64,000 nucleotides of DNA. Source: Durusdinium trenchii. Its lineage: Eukaryota > Sar > Dinophyceae > Suessiales > Symbiodiniaceae. Where the stretch lies: the NCBI GenBank assembly GCA_963970005.1, contig CAXAMN010003669.1, forward strand, positions 878,453 to 942,452, in the 5' to 3' direction. The position numbers and the translations under genes were made by a program. Below the pieces are notes generated by a model. The model was not told the origin of the DNA. It saw only the letters and a program-made list of their open reading frames with translations, and ran no database searches. Below are positions 13,462-26,100 of this stretch, piece by piece. Every line of letters begins with the position of its first letter. Positions within the stretch are counted from its first letter, which is position 1.

Positions 13462-14641
13462 CTACGGATCTGTTTATGTGTGTGAGCGCACCATCGGGTT
13501 TGATGACGTCAATTGTCAAGCATATCATTGTTCCTATTGTGTGAACGTCAAAACCTTACGGAATCCAGGATGACGTCGCCCGTGAGCAGCTCATGCGATC
13601 ATTGACCTGCGGGATTGGGCTGATTAGCGTGAAATCACAGGTGGAAGAGAGTGTGGAGCCTTCAGGTCCTTCAGTGTACCCCTTGTATGCACCTTTGACC
13701 TGAACAGACAATGCCCACAATTCCAACATGCTTCCCTCCATAAACATGTGGTGGGCGATCAACGCTGGCTTTGATGGGCTTGCAATTGGCGAAATGAACA
13801 TGATTTCTTCTCAGTGGCCTGGGGAACCTGAAGAAAAAGATAGAAAACGCCTTGCCGGATTCTACTTGGACGACCCGTGCCACACATTCGGAACCCATCA
13901 AATTGATCAAACCACATCTGTTAGGAGGGTCCCAACCAACGCCAGCACCCGACACACAGGTCCTCACCCGGCCCGATCGCCTCACAGGCCGAAGCGGCGC
14001 CGCTGGGCGTCCAGGAGTTCACTGGCTTTCCGCATCTCCTGCCGAGGGTTCCACGCGCGGGAACCCACGCGCGCGGGAACCCGCGGAACGTGCGGGTTTC
14101 CGCGGGGTTTTAGTGGATCTTTGGGTGAGAAGTGCAGGTCGACCCCCCCCAGAAGAGAGTTAGAACATATGGGACAGCCGTTTCGATCTATTTAAGGACC
14201 ACGTGACTCGACCCGTTTCGATCCGAGGCCTTCGAGGCGGGCGAGGAGAAGTCGAGACGCCCATCTTCGGTCCGCCCAAACAGATTCTTCCGAAGCTCAC
14301 AGGTTGCAAGTCCGGAGAATGCATTAAGAAACTCGAGGCTTCACACATTTCGGAAAACAAGCGACATTCCAGGTATACCAATATGTACTTATTCATGCCC
14401 ATCCATCTCTATATATACCCTAGAAGTCCAAAGACTATATTTGGACCAAGTGAAGTAAAGGAAAATCCTTTTCAGGTCATATATTTGTTGCCGATTCTTT
14501 TATAGTCTTTGACTCCCAGGGTATATATATATATATTGTATATATATATATATAGACCCGTTCAGGGGTGCCAAGGGCTTGGTGGCTACCGGGGTGTCTA
14601 AAACAACCACCCCACAATTATCCAGGGTCCAAGTAAAACAC

Positions 14642-14773
14642 CCTTGGGCCGTTCAAGGGGTCTCCTGGTGTTTTTTTCCACCAAAACCATGGTGAACCGG
14701 TCCTCGGAGGTGTCCTCCGCGCCCAGGGACTCCGCGATGGAGTCCACGCAGCGGCGCAGATCGTCCCAAAAGC
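14642..14773 (-). CDS. Isolated coding exon, unknown protein
   Basis: GC-rich open exon with a pyrimidine-rich CCCCGAG acceptor and a GTGTTT donor. Translation begins FWDDLRRCVDSIAESLGAED and continues to a basic end. GC-rich third codon positions match other dinoflagellate coding sequence, and neither alternative frame looks like protein. The family is not recognised. The open stretch at about 14886-15085 minus may be an adjacent exon. Confidence 0.55.
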
Positions 14774-17029
14774 CTCGGGGACGGGTCGGTGGGTCGGTGG
14801 ATGGGTGGGGTGCGTCGGTCAGGAAGGATACCTATGCCATGAAAGCTCATCACGTGGGTCCTGAACTGAACTTTTAAATCGTTGCATCCGGGCTGTGAGC
14901 GAAGCGCAGGGCCTGCGGCAACTGCTGCAGAACAAGCCCCCCTGGTGCAAGATTGTGGACTCTGTCATAAAGCTCGACTTAGAGCTCCTCCTGGCAACTC
15001 CTCGTCGTCCTTGTGGGGTCGGAGGCCTCCCTATTCTGAAGGAATTGAAATTGATAAGATATGATAAGACTGCTTTTGTTTTCATGGCTGGCGATTTGTC
15101 TCTGACACCAAGCTCCCATAGACTCCATAGCTTGCGTCGAACATATGTGGATTATAGTACAGTTGCTTTGCTTGACTGTGTTCAAGAATAAGCAATAACA
15201 ACATACTTAAGACTACTTAAGCATACTTAACCAATGTCATGTGGGGCCTACTTTAGTTTGGGAGCACCATGCTCACCTTTTGTTGCACCCGAGTTCTGCA
15301 GTACCTGTATATGCATGCAATGGAAAGCTCGCTTCATAGCAGCCGATCCCAAACACAAACCCATGATCACTTATCATCACAACAAGGATAGGGAGTAAAA
15401 CGCATTGAGGCTACACCGTCGTTCAAATTGCATTCCATGAAACTGAAGGCCAACTTCATGTCCTCGCCGATGTGACGGCTCAGGGTCGGAGACGAATTCA
15501 TGTATGCACCACTTTGCATGAACAAAAACAGCTAGTGGGATTTCAAATGGTGAACAACTCAATTCAAGCATTGGTCTGGGGAGCCGCTACAGCAGTTTTT
15601 TGGCATATTGCGTATGTAGTCTATATACTGTATATCATATTGTCATAGCATATTAGTATCTATCCGGCGTGTCTCCACCCCTAGGATTTCCACGGGTTTT
15701 CGGATTTTTCGGGGTCGCTTCGCACGTTGGTTAAACAAATTGTCTGGGCGTACGTCAATGGATCTCTCTACGCGTCATGGTCAGCGGAAACAATCACATT
15801 TGTGATAACATCTTGAAAAGGATCAAAGGCCGACCTGGTCTGAGTGGTCTAGTAAGCATCAACGTGTTGCACCGTGCCAAAACACCCACCCGCATGGCTT
15901 AGGGCCATATCTCTGAGTATGTGTTCTCTTCCACTGTAGCCCCACGGTTTATTTATGACGAAGCTGGCGGACCTCCGCACGTACGAAAGCTAGTGGACCT
16001 CTCCTCGATGGGCTGCACGCAGCAGGGGAAGCGCTTCCCCATCTCAACTTTCAATGCTTCCAGATCTGAGCCCTGCCGGTGTCGACAGTCAAGAAATAAA
16101 AACACCAGTTGAGGCCAGGGCGGCTAGGGCGGTTCAATTGGATGAACACAGGACCAACACGATGAAGCTGACAACCTTTTCATATGTGATCGATCGAGAA
16201 GCACCAAAGAACTAAAGAACCGCAACACGATCACCACTACAACCGCGGCAAACACGACGCGGTGTTTGTTATTCCTGCTTCGTTGGGTGGTCCAAACTTC
16301 TAAGCAAAAGGGGACTCCGAACCAAACGCCGCACGAAAAAAACCTTCACACATCTGGAACCTCTTGTTTCTCTCACCCCTCGTCCAATAAAAAACAAATT
16401 GACCATCCTTGACAAGGATGGCCTCTACCCTGCACAGCGGTGGTTTAAACCTTCAACACCTGAACCTTTTGGGGTTCCATGATTTGAAGGGGACTTCTTC
16501 AACTTCGTGGTGCGAAAATGGCCACACTGTGGTACGAACGTGCGTGGCCTTGTATTCAAGGAAGTACTTCACCACAATGCCCATGCCTGGGTCAAACACC
16601 AAGCACCACAAAAGCACTGGTCTCACAGCAGGGAGGGCAACCTTGATTCACAGAATCTGGAACACATGTGTGGAGAAATGGTAGCATTGGATGACAAACC
16701 AGCTACATCCACCGTTGCGACCGTTGAATCATGTGAAGTGGCACCGCGTCAACATGGAACTTGAGACTGCACTTCTTACACGGTGTCTGTAGACCAAAAC
16801 GGGACGCCAAAGAACTGCCACAACCCAATGACGGAAGCACCCCCCCAGTACATCAGGAATGTCATCTCAGGATTGATAAGACTCCCTCAGCATCCCTTAG
16901 CTTAGTTAACCCGAGACCAAACAGCCTTGAACATCTACCAAAAGAGAAAGCATCATTGGCCTTGAATTTTCCCCAGCTGATCCGAGCCCCACAACCAGGT
17001 CAATTTTACTAGTACTGGTACCAATAGTA

Positions 17030-17104
17030 GTAGTTGTTGTTGTCGTTGTAGTAGTAGTAGTACTACTACTGCTACTACTACTACTCCTACTCCTACTCCT
17101 ACTC

Positions 17105-17137
<33 letters not shown>

Positions 17138-17262
17138 CTACTCCTACTCCTACTCCTACTCCTACTCCTACTCCTACTCCTACTCCTACTCCTACTACCA
17201 CCACCACCACGACGACGACTACTACTACTACTAACACTAACACTAACACTACTACCTGCTCT
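17030..17262. repeat. Imperfect (CTA/CTC)n trinucleotide array
   Basis: About 230 bp of trinucleotides, mostly CTA/TAC with stretches of alternating TACTCC. It generates meaningless Val- or Thr-rich open frames in several phases. Confidence 0.95.
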
Positions 17263-17387
17263 TTCTATTAAGTATACTTATTAATATTCCAGAAACATGT
17301 CTAGGTTTCAGGGAAAATTAACAGCAACTAGAGAAATCATTTTAACCCTCACCCCCCTCAACAATCTGCACTACCGCCTATGAATAC

Positions 17388-17750
17388 CACCACCACCACT
17401 ACTACTGCTACTACTCCTGCTGCTGCTACTACTACCACCACTACCACCACCACCACCACAACGACGACGACTACTACTACTACTACGACGACTACCACTA
17501 CCACTACCACCCCCACCACCACCGCCGCCACCGCCACCTCCACGACGGCGACGACGACGACTACTACTATTACTGCTATATTATACTATACCAGACTACT
17601 ACCACTACTACTGCTGCTGCTACTACTCCTACTCCTCCTACTACTACTACTACTACAACTCCTACTGCTACTGCTACTACTACTGCTACTGCTACTGCTA
17701 ATCCTACTCCTACTCCTACTCCTACCCTTACTCCTACTCGTACTCCCTTC
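17388..17750. repeat. Second (CTA/CCA/CTG)n trinucleotide array
   Basis: About 360 bp of mixed CTA, CCA, CGA and CTC trinucleotides, separated from the first array by about 125 bp of unique sequence. Open frames coding Thr or Leu runs here are artefacts. Confidence 0.95.
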
Positions 17751-17759
17751 TTAACACAT

Positions 17760-19411
17760 TATTCAGGGGGAGTGGACCTCATGCACGGCACCTCAGACCT
17801 TCTTGACCTTCCACGTGGAGGGCGTTCATTCATTGGGGGGTTACATCGGGTCCATCTTCACTTCCCATCCCTACCAATGGGCTCAGGTGACCGTTGGATC
17901 TCCGGACCCCTGGAGCCGTGCGACATGCGCGTGGCAGCATGAAGGCCGGGAACTCTGCCGGCATGGTCGGCCAGGAGTCCTGGCATCGACGCCTTCGAGT
18001 CGGCCATCGAGTTGGAACGCCCTTCGGCGGTTTCCAAGATCAACTCCTAAGCACCTCCAAAGCCCCAAACTCCATGGTCACATAGACATCGTCAGGAGTC
18101 AGGAGAAACAAAACAAATGAGAAGCATCTTCCAAGATACACGCACCAGTGCAGTTCATGGGAAATTGTTGATCCAGGTCAGAGTCTGCTCAAATTTGCAG
18201 GTCTTGAAGCCATGCATTCATGGGGCACGGCTCATAGTCATAGTCCATTTCAATCAAAGGGCGTGCGTGTCAGTGCTACTATCTAAGGCCAGGCCTTTGG
18301 GTTGCTACAGCACGGAGTGTTCCATCTTCAGGTGGAAAAAAACACTGTATCTAGTGCACTCCGATGAATCTGTGCTGCCCATGGCACCATGGTAATCTGT
18401 CAATCTGTGCTGCCCTAGACCGGTCGGCTCCACAGTCCTTCACTGGAGAGGTGCACATAAAGCCCTTGGGTAGAATCCTCACCTGCTTCGTGCAGGTCGC
18501 ACGCGCGTAGAAGTGTGCAGCTCAGATATCGGCACATTGACTTGGTTGCTTTTTGTTGCCGTCTAAATGCAACTGAAAGGACTTGCATATCATATTATAG
18601 CCATTGTTCTTCTTCTTATAGGTGTCTTCTTGAAACATGGAGCGTCGATATCAGGACTGGCTCTCAAAAAATAACAAGAAAGAGATGGGGCGTGAGGGCC
18701 CTCACACCATGTCCCGATGGCCTCTGTATAAAAATGTGCTAAGATTGTGCTAAACTATTCCGACTTGATCGAGAAGAAAACTCCTGGCAAGAATCTGAAC
18801 AACCATGTGGGTGTGGCCCAAAATTTGCAGTACCCAAGCCGACATATACAATGGACAATCTGTGGCTGAATCTGCGAAGGCAACAAACAACTCTCCTCAT
18901 CTCTACGCTACACCGGGACAAACCTGCTCTGGACTTCCTGTGCCCCTGCACCCTCAATGACTGCAGTTCTGCTCCAAGTTGCATTCGAAAGATCTCCCAG
19001 CAAGACATGTGCCAAGGCCCCCTCCACAACCTGTCTCAGGGTGCCTTGGCGGATTCGCCTTTTTCGATGCAAAAGCAACAGCCAGGCTCAACATTACAGC
19101 AACATATAAGCCCTAGGGATCCAAGTACCTTCTCAGAAGGCACCTGGACCCTCCAAATCCACCCCAAGCACCTTCTGAGAAGGCACTTGGATCCCTAGGG
19201 AAGGATACTTGTGTGTCATGATGAACACCTTGCAACAGCCAGACTTGCAACAGCCATACTAGCAGTCCAGGCTTCATGCAGCTGGACACACACTGTGACG
19301 CTGCGCCCATTTCCTACCATACTTAGACATAAAAAACACCCCTTGGAACCCCATCCTCACCAATACTCTCTCTCATCCCCGGCTCTCATTCCCTCATCCG
19401 CTGGATTACAC
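17760..19411. other. No confident gene; contains a 90-bp palindromic element
   Basis: Open frames on both strands at about 17800-18120 and 18740-19200 lack convincing splice pairs. The main visible structure is the inverted repeat at 19111-19200. Confidence 0.4.
19111..19200. mobile_element. MITE-like palindromic element
   Basis: The outer arms carry CCCTAGGGATCCAAG and its reverse complement. Inside each arm is CCTTCTGAGAAGG or CCTTCTCAGAAGG, the former itself a perfect 13-bp palindrome. The arms (about 19111-19147 and 19164-19200) match except for a few bases. A single-arm copy occurs at 60051-60083, so the sequence is dispersed. It has no coding capacity. Confidence 0.6.
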
Positions 19412-19511
19412 CCAAACCGCCGGACAGGGCACGCTTCAGGGCGCGGACCAACGTATGGAAGGCGGCCAAGTCAAAGTCCACGTCGCTGTCCCACATCACA
19501 GGCCTTGCGGG
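19412..19511 (-). CDS. Isolated coding exon, unknown protein
   Basis: Open exon after a CCCAG acceptor, ending at a GTGTAA donor or, if unspliced, at a stop at 19386. It encodes ARPVMWDSDVDFDLAAFHTL followed by a basic helical segment. Looks like real coding sequence; family not recognised. Confidence 0.5.
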
Positions 19512-20436
19512 CTGGGATGGTTTAACGTTGGGCCAGGAGGGATGGCAAACATATATCATATGTGTATATACATACAATATATACAATATATTTATATAAA
19601 CATATAATGTAGTGAAATTATGGGAAACATCTCTTTGGAAACGTGTACGGTGAATTGATGATGAATTGAAATACGAGACATGAGACCTGACCTTCCGTGA
19701 CCTTTTCCCTTCCTGCACCTGTTAGGTGCCTCCATACCCCAAAATAGAAGTGTAGACATACATAACTTGAAGTTCCTCCAAATCATATGGAATATAGAAT
19801 ATAGAAGTTCCTCCAAAACATTGAAGGGATCTTCCCATGTCATGGAATGGAAAAACGATGGGACCTGGACCTTGCGGCTCACGGCATACCTGACCTGGCT
19901 TTCTTGCGACCCGGTTCTTCTTATATAATCCCTGGGATCGTGAAATCCTTGAGCTGGTTGGATCACCAACTTGGCACCAGTCAGCCGAATCGCAGGGTCT
20001 TTTTGTTACACAAATCATTGACCAGATCGCATTCACCTGACCTGAGGTGGTGCACATCATACCTCCAACTGCAAGCGAGTCGAGGATCAATATGGAAAAT
20101 CCTTTGGGAGGCCAAAACCCTACGGGATTTTGAAAACACACCCAGCTTTGAAAGAAACACGCGAATATGACTATCATTCTCTGATTTACACGCGACGCAT
20201 CTTCTCCCCCACCCCTGCTTTGAAAAACATAGTGGACATGGCTGACATGGCTATTGTTTCAGTTGCAAACTGGGGGGCAAAACAGAGCTGCAAGTGCCCG
20301 TCCTCACCGCCCGTCCTCACCACCCAAGCCCGTGCTCTTCCCGGCCTGAGCCTCATGGGGACCAAAGACATCACGCGGCACAGCAAAAGCTTCCCGCAAA
20401 TGCCTGGATCTTTAGAGGAGAGGAGGCCATCGCTAG

Positions 20437-20570
20437 TAGTAACAAGGCACCTTACTAGTAGCAAGGACGCAAGGAAGGAGCTCCTGAGCTCCTGGCATTA
20501 CTACTAGTAGCAAGAAGCTATTATATAGGTTGGAGGCCTATTAGGTTGGAGGCCATCGCTACTACTAGGG
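20437..20570. repeat. Second CTAGTAGC-like cluster
   Basis: Copies of CTAGTAGC or CTAGTAGT at about 20432, 20455 and 20505, and the reverse-oriented GCTACTACTAG near 20562. Related to the cluster at 10915-11031. Confidence 0.55.
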
Positions 20571-20639
20571 TGGAGGAGAGGATTGACCAGGGATGAGCAA
20601 AAACCAACACTCCCACTCTCTCCCTCTCTCTGTATATGT

Positions 20640-20822
20640 GTCTCTCTCTCTCTCTCTCCCTCCCCGTGTCTCTCTCAAGGATGTCCAAAATGTCAATCAA
20701 TGATCCTCCTCTACCAAGGCTGTTCGACCAGTTCCTCTGTAGATTCTAGGCGCTGTCCTTGCAATACAAGTCATGAGAACTCTCTATCTCTCTGTCTCTC
20801 TCTCTCTCTCTCTCTCGCTCTC
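20640..20822. repeat. TC microsatellites
   Basis: Two (TC)n tracts, near 20640-20670 and 20780-20822, with about 110 bp of unique sequence between them. Confidence 0.9.
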
Positions 20823-21139
20823 GCTTTCGCATATCATGCTCGCGGCAACCGGAGCAAAAAAGGGCACACTCACCGGCAAAGGCCACAAATCCCAACCGAT
20901 CTCAGATTCAGCCGCCCGACGCCAATCATTGCAGCGCACCAATCTCAACTCAAAACACCTCTGAAATGACCAGTGACTCAACGCACGTCCCCCCAACTCC
21001 GCTCAAAAGGTCGGCTCTCGGCACATGCAGCACCTCCCGACACTAAGCATGGACCGTCTGCAATCTGACAACTGCAGGTCTCACCTGGAATCGGATCGGG
21101 CCAATGGACCTGGAAAGGGGGAGAAGAATGAATCCCAAA

Positions 21140-21266
21140 CCGCCAGGACCGTCCTTTCCGCCAGTGCCCGCAGCTCGCTCGCCCGCAGAGCTCGCCCGCA
21201 GCTCGCGCGGCTCGTGCCGAGCGACGGTCCCTCTCGGGCTGCGAGAGGTTGGCCGCGATGGGGTAC
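21140..21266 (-). CDS. Probable coding exon, unknown protein
   Basis: Open GC-rich stretch after a CCAG acceptor, reading YPIAANLSQPERDRRSARAA and continuing as an Ala/Arg helix. It is probably the next exon after 21453-21593. The 3' boundary is not clear. Confidence 0.4.
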
Positions 21267-21452
21267 CTGGTCAAGGAGGGTCCAGGAGAGCTACGAAAGG
21301 CAAACAGAAAGCCACGTACCCCAAAATCACCTGTGCTTGTCTGATTCTGTGGAGTCCATCGAAGACATTCTCTAGCACACCTGTGTGCAATTGCATTCAG
21401 TGGAGGTGTCAAAAGGAATTTGTCTGAGACAGCATGAGATTTGAACACTCAC

Positions 21453-21593
21453 CGCCACGAAATCTAACAACCAATCATTGGTCACCAGCTCCATGGTCCA
21501 CGCTCCGCCGCCGGCGCACTTCACATCCTCGGGAAAGGGCTTCTCGGGCTGCGCGGCCTGGAGATGCCAACTGCCGGTGTCCAGGGCCCCCAG
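21453..21593 (-). CDS. Well-bounded coding exon, unknown protein
   Basis: A 141-nt exon of exactly 47 codons, with a TAG acceptor (TGCATAG, then CTG) and a perfect consensus donor (GCG, then GTGAGT). It reads LGALDTGSWHLQAAQPEKPF and ends in Trp/Leu/Asp-rich sequence. Strong GC3 bias supports coding. The family is not recognised. Confidence 0.6.
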
Positions 21594-21599
21594 CTATGC

Positions 21600-23110
21600 A
21601 GTATAGTGGTCACCAAACAAATACAGTATAGTGGCACGGTGTCCACTACATTTTTAGGTGTGGATGTGCTTTTCTATCTATTGTGGGGCCTGTATATTAT
21701 ATATAGTTCTAACATGTTGTTCATCTTTGTTCGAATCTTGCAGGAGTGTCTTATCACTGGGGGGGGGTCGGGGCAAATTACAAGTGAATGCAAGTGGCAC
21801 TAAAGCATCGTGTGATGAACAATCTGTGCAATGTCCATGGGTTCCACGTAGCTTCCTTGGAGCGTGGTGCATGGGAGGGTAATCATGTAACCATCCGACC
21901 AATACATCTCAATACCACATACCATGGAATCAGGCTTGGTGAGAGAAATGCATTAAAGACTTTAGCGGTTTGAGCGAAAATGGAGTTCAGAAATATAGGT
22001 TTCAAATCAACACACCCTCGCCAACATCACAAGACAGCTGGTCAAAACGCAAGTGAAATGAACTAAGGATAACAAATGCTGCCTTCGAAGGCCCCTGCGC
22101 TCAACAGATTGGAGGACATGTGAGGAAAGCATGGTGAGGAAACCGAGCAAAACATGATCTTTCATGGACTCCCCACAGGCCAAACCCTTTTGTGTTGGAT
22201 TTTCGCTGCTCGTGGGCTGGATCACTCTGACAATTCAACATGCAGTTCCTGCCTCGAATGGCTCGCCATTCAAGAGACCCAGCCTTAGTCAAACATCGGA
22301 GTCGCGCGAGGCATATGTCGTAAATCCCTCAATATCCATGTAGACTTCAGGTGCTGGCTCTGCCCCATTGAGAACACTGAAACAAACTCCCCGTGACGAT
22401 TCTAAGCAAATGCTGACATTCACCTAAACAATACTATATACCTGAAAAGCACACAACGCGATTTTGGGGTTGCTTCAAGACTTCAAGCGTTCTGGGTTGC
22501 ACAACAAACGCATCTTTTTGACGCTTGGAAGTGCTTTTGTAAACACTCAATCATCAGTAATGAGTCCGAAATGCCTAGGATTGCATCATTTGTGGCTGTG
22601 GACTCCACATCTGGGGGAATGCAATTCATTGGGCATCCGCCCTTCAGAAATGGCCTGCGCAACCCAAATCCAGGAAGTACTACCCAAACAGGTACAGTAT
22701 TCATCACCTTTACACAGCACGAAAAAGATTCCTTCGGACCCCTCCGTCTCATCTTTCTGGCAGATTCTGATTCCGAGGTCTGGAATCCCCATCCCAGCTC
22801 CCATGGGACAGTGGGTTTTGCGATTCTGCCATGGACAGTGAGCTCACGCTTCTACAACCCTGCAAGAAGCCACAATATAAAAGAGATGGCGGTCCAACCA
22901 AACCAATCTGAAACCGCTGTAGCTGCTTCAAGAATTAAGGGATTGTCATGATTACCAGAACTTTGCCCATTAGTAACTAGAACTCACAGCAACATGACAT
23001 GCTAGCCCCTTGAAGGGTCACTCTCCACTGCCTTTTTTCACATCCCGTGGCTCGAAGCTCGAGCAGTGCTTTGGCCAGATGCTCATTGATCTGGCGCGGA
23101 ACCCCAGCCA
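21600..23110. other. Unresolved region downstream of gene B
   Basis: Some minus-strand open frames (for example 22483-22804) could be exons, but no boundary pair or family is convincing. No repeat of note. Confidence 0.35.
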
Positions 23111-23111
23111 G

Positions 23112-26100
23112 CTAGATCCAGGTCACTTCACCTGCTGGATCGCTGGATTGCGAAATTCTCACAGCTCGACGAGCTGCACCCTTCGCCTGCCGAATATAAT
23201 GGGAGAAGGTCCCCCAGTTGAACTCAACAGGAAACAATAGGAAGAGGGTTAATAGAAGAGTTTGAGGTAGTCAAACCTTACTACCATACCTCAGCCTCTA
23301 AGCAGCCCACCTGCTCTGCACTGAAGCCCATGCGCTTGAACCGGTGATATTCGCGACTGTAAATGTTGTTGGCATCCATTTTAAGTCCCTTGCTTGCCTT
23401 ACGTTTTGGGCAGGCCTTGGCCTTGGCACGGTTTCTCTTGGCAGGTTTGCTGTTCTTGGTCTTTGCTTTGTTTTTAGCTGCTGCTTTTGCCTTGCTCTTT
23501 GCTTTGGCTTTGGCCTTCGCTCCTGCCTTTCGTTTGGGCGCAGCTACATGTGGTCTTTGGCGCGACTTTGGTTCTGCCCTTGGTTTGCTTTTGGGTTTTG
23601 CCTTTGCACTGGGTCGCCTTCCTTTGCCTCGCGTCGCCAACCTTAATCCAGCAGCCACTAAAACAATCAACAGTGATTGGTTACAAGAAAGGAGAATTTA
23701 AGTTGAGGTGCGTTTCACTCGATCCCCCGAGTGGATCCACAGGGTCAAGGTGAATCACAGGCGTAGGACTGGCTGGATCATCCTCGATATCTATTGGCCC
23801 ACACAAAGGCACGCCTTCCTGGAGAATCACATGGTCACATGGTTCGAAAGTTGAGGACCACCTAATCAGATAGTCTATTCAAGTCAGGTCTATTATCTTC
23901 AATGTATTGCGCAACCATATTAATGAGGATCCAACATTATGTACATCCAGTGAACGGGCACATGCTTACAGTCCTTTCGAGCACTAGGTTGAGGCACGGT
24001 CTCCGCAGCCGGTGAGGCTGACGAGGTATTCAAAGAAGATCCATCTTCCTGACCACAGGAATAAGAAAACACAAACTTGATTTTGCTAAGTTGTTCTGAA
24101 AAGCACGGTGAGTGTATAATTAGGCAGGAGAAGATAAACATCTCTCAAGGGTTCTTTGAACACGACATGCCTGTGGATGCTGCATACCAAAATAAAGGGA
24201 ATCAGTGCGACCACAAACCTGTCCTTCGGTGCAGTGTTCTTTAGCATTGGAAGCGAGTCTTCCTGGCTGGTCCCCTTCTGTTCCTGGAACAAATCTGCTT
24301 TTGGAAGTGCGGTTTGTTTGGTCAGATTCACTGGTCAAAATTGGTCAGCGCAAGTCCTGACGCCCAGCATGGTCTTCAGCGCGTTCAGTGGCCTCCAGCA
24401 CATTCCCTTGATGGTCCTGCGCGCTCAGGTCAAGACATGGCGTTTCATCGGCAGTTTCATGTGGAGGCTCCACCTCGCGCTCGGTAGGCTGGGGGGTGGC
24501 ATCGCCGAAAAGCTCACTTTCCTGCAGACACTGGCGAGTCAGTTTTAGCTCGCACGGCAGTACTCAATGATAGTCCTCAGCAAGAAGACCATAACCATCA
24601 CAGGTAAACTCAGCAAAGTGAGCAGTCTCCTGTGGGAACATTGAGCATGGCATCAAACAACTCCAAAAAAACATCAATAATGAAATTTGTGGGACCAGGA
24701 GGAAACAATCCTGCATCTTGTCATTGCTCTCGTCATCCAAAATGCCCAAGTCCTGGAGCAAAGAAGAAGGGAATAAGTCAGTGCGACTACAGTCACTTGA
24801 CAAGACTTGGACAAAACTGAATACAGGACGTTGAGGGTTTTTCATGTAAAAGACCATAAGTGGTGTATGTTCAGCAAGTGGCGTCTCCTTCTTCGCAGGT
24901 TCATCCTCATAGGGGATATGCCGGCCATTATCAATGATATCAAGAGCTCTAGTTTGGACACGAAGTGAATGGAGTTCCTGCAAGAGAGTTCTCTTGATGT
25001 TGGCATGGTTTCACAGCGACGCTATCAGTTTTTGATCTTCATCAACTCTAGTCTCTAGTGTGAAAATGATGAGGAGAAACAGGCCTCGAGGGTGAGAACC
25101 GCACCGGGTGCCACGTGAACTTCGTCCCCATTGTGCCACACATAGACATCCGCATTGTTGTCGCTGGTTGGAGGATGGAAAGCAATGGGCTCTTCAATCT
25201 GTCCTTCCTCATCCTCCTTGTCCCAAAACCCCAGCTCCTGCCAAACAAAATGGTTAAACGTTCAGTTCAATATATCTTGTGGAGTTTTACACGCCAAGCC
25301 CATTGTTCTTTATGTTCTTTTAGGGCTACAAAGGGTGTGGAGGCAGCAGCAGGAACATAGAAAAGCAAAGCGCAGCTCGTGAACGAAGGCTGTAATGGCC
25401 CGGCGGAGCAGCAACTTTTTTGGCGCACACCTTTCTTGGGACAACAGCAACTTCTGATTTTCCATGTAGGGGCAAGTCCAGAATTGTAAAGGCCAGCAGC
25501 TGAGCGGATTCTGGCAAAGTCTGCAACCACTTGGCAGCATGATGGCAAGCTTTCAATCCCTCAGAACAAGTATCTGTGGTTGGCTTATTGCTACTCTCAT
25601 ACTCATACCTCCTTTTGATGTTCTCAAGCTGTCCACAAAACCAACAAGGTTAAAGGAACATTTGTGTTGTGGCAATGGGTACTGGCCTGCGTTCCACACT
25701 CAGCTGAAAACTCCTAGCCCCCCCCTCAAACCCCTCCCGGTTGCCCTACACAAACAAAACCATTAGCGCTCATCTTTTTGAGAAACGACCACCACTTCGA
25801 GAACACATGTGTGTGCAATATTAACATGGAATTGTGAACCCAGTCCAGTGTGGTATCACTCTTGTGATCATCGATGTCGTTCTTGCGCTCAATGGAGTCG
25901 CCACACACCTGCCAAAGCAATTAAGATAATACCAGTTAGTATTATCATGTCCTGTCAAAGTGAATTCCAGAGACCACCAAGCACAGTAAACATAAACCCC
26001 CACACTATAGTTAGACAGATAAATAAACACAAAGCCTCAAACTCTACATGGAGTCTGATTTGGATGTTGTGGCCATTTGCTGCAGGCCTTGCTGTACTGT

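Larger units (their letters stand above)
7320..14641. other. Gene-poor stretch with repeats and inverted repeats
   Basis: Several open frames exist on both strands (for example 8121-8522 plus, 10062-10304 plus, 11987-12481 minus), but none shows a domain or a convincing pair of splice sites. Visible structure: CTAGTAGC-type repeats (10915-11031), TA runs (11760-11825), a perfect 20-bp inverted repeat (13213-13258), a 15-bp inverted repeat (13356-13461) and GC-rich direct and inverted motifs near 14045-14110. Confidence 0.4.

Noticed and set aside
16953-17754. Long Val-, Thr- and Leu-rich open frames
   Set aside because: They are translations of trinucleotide arrays, open in several frames on both strands.
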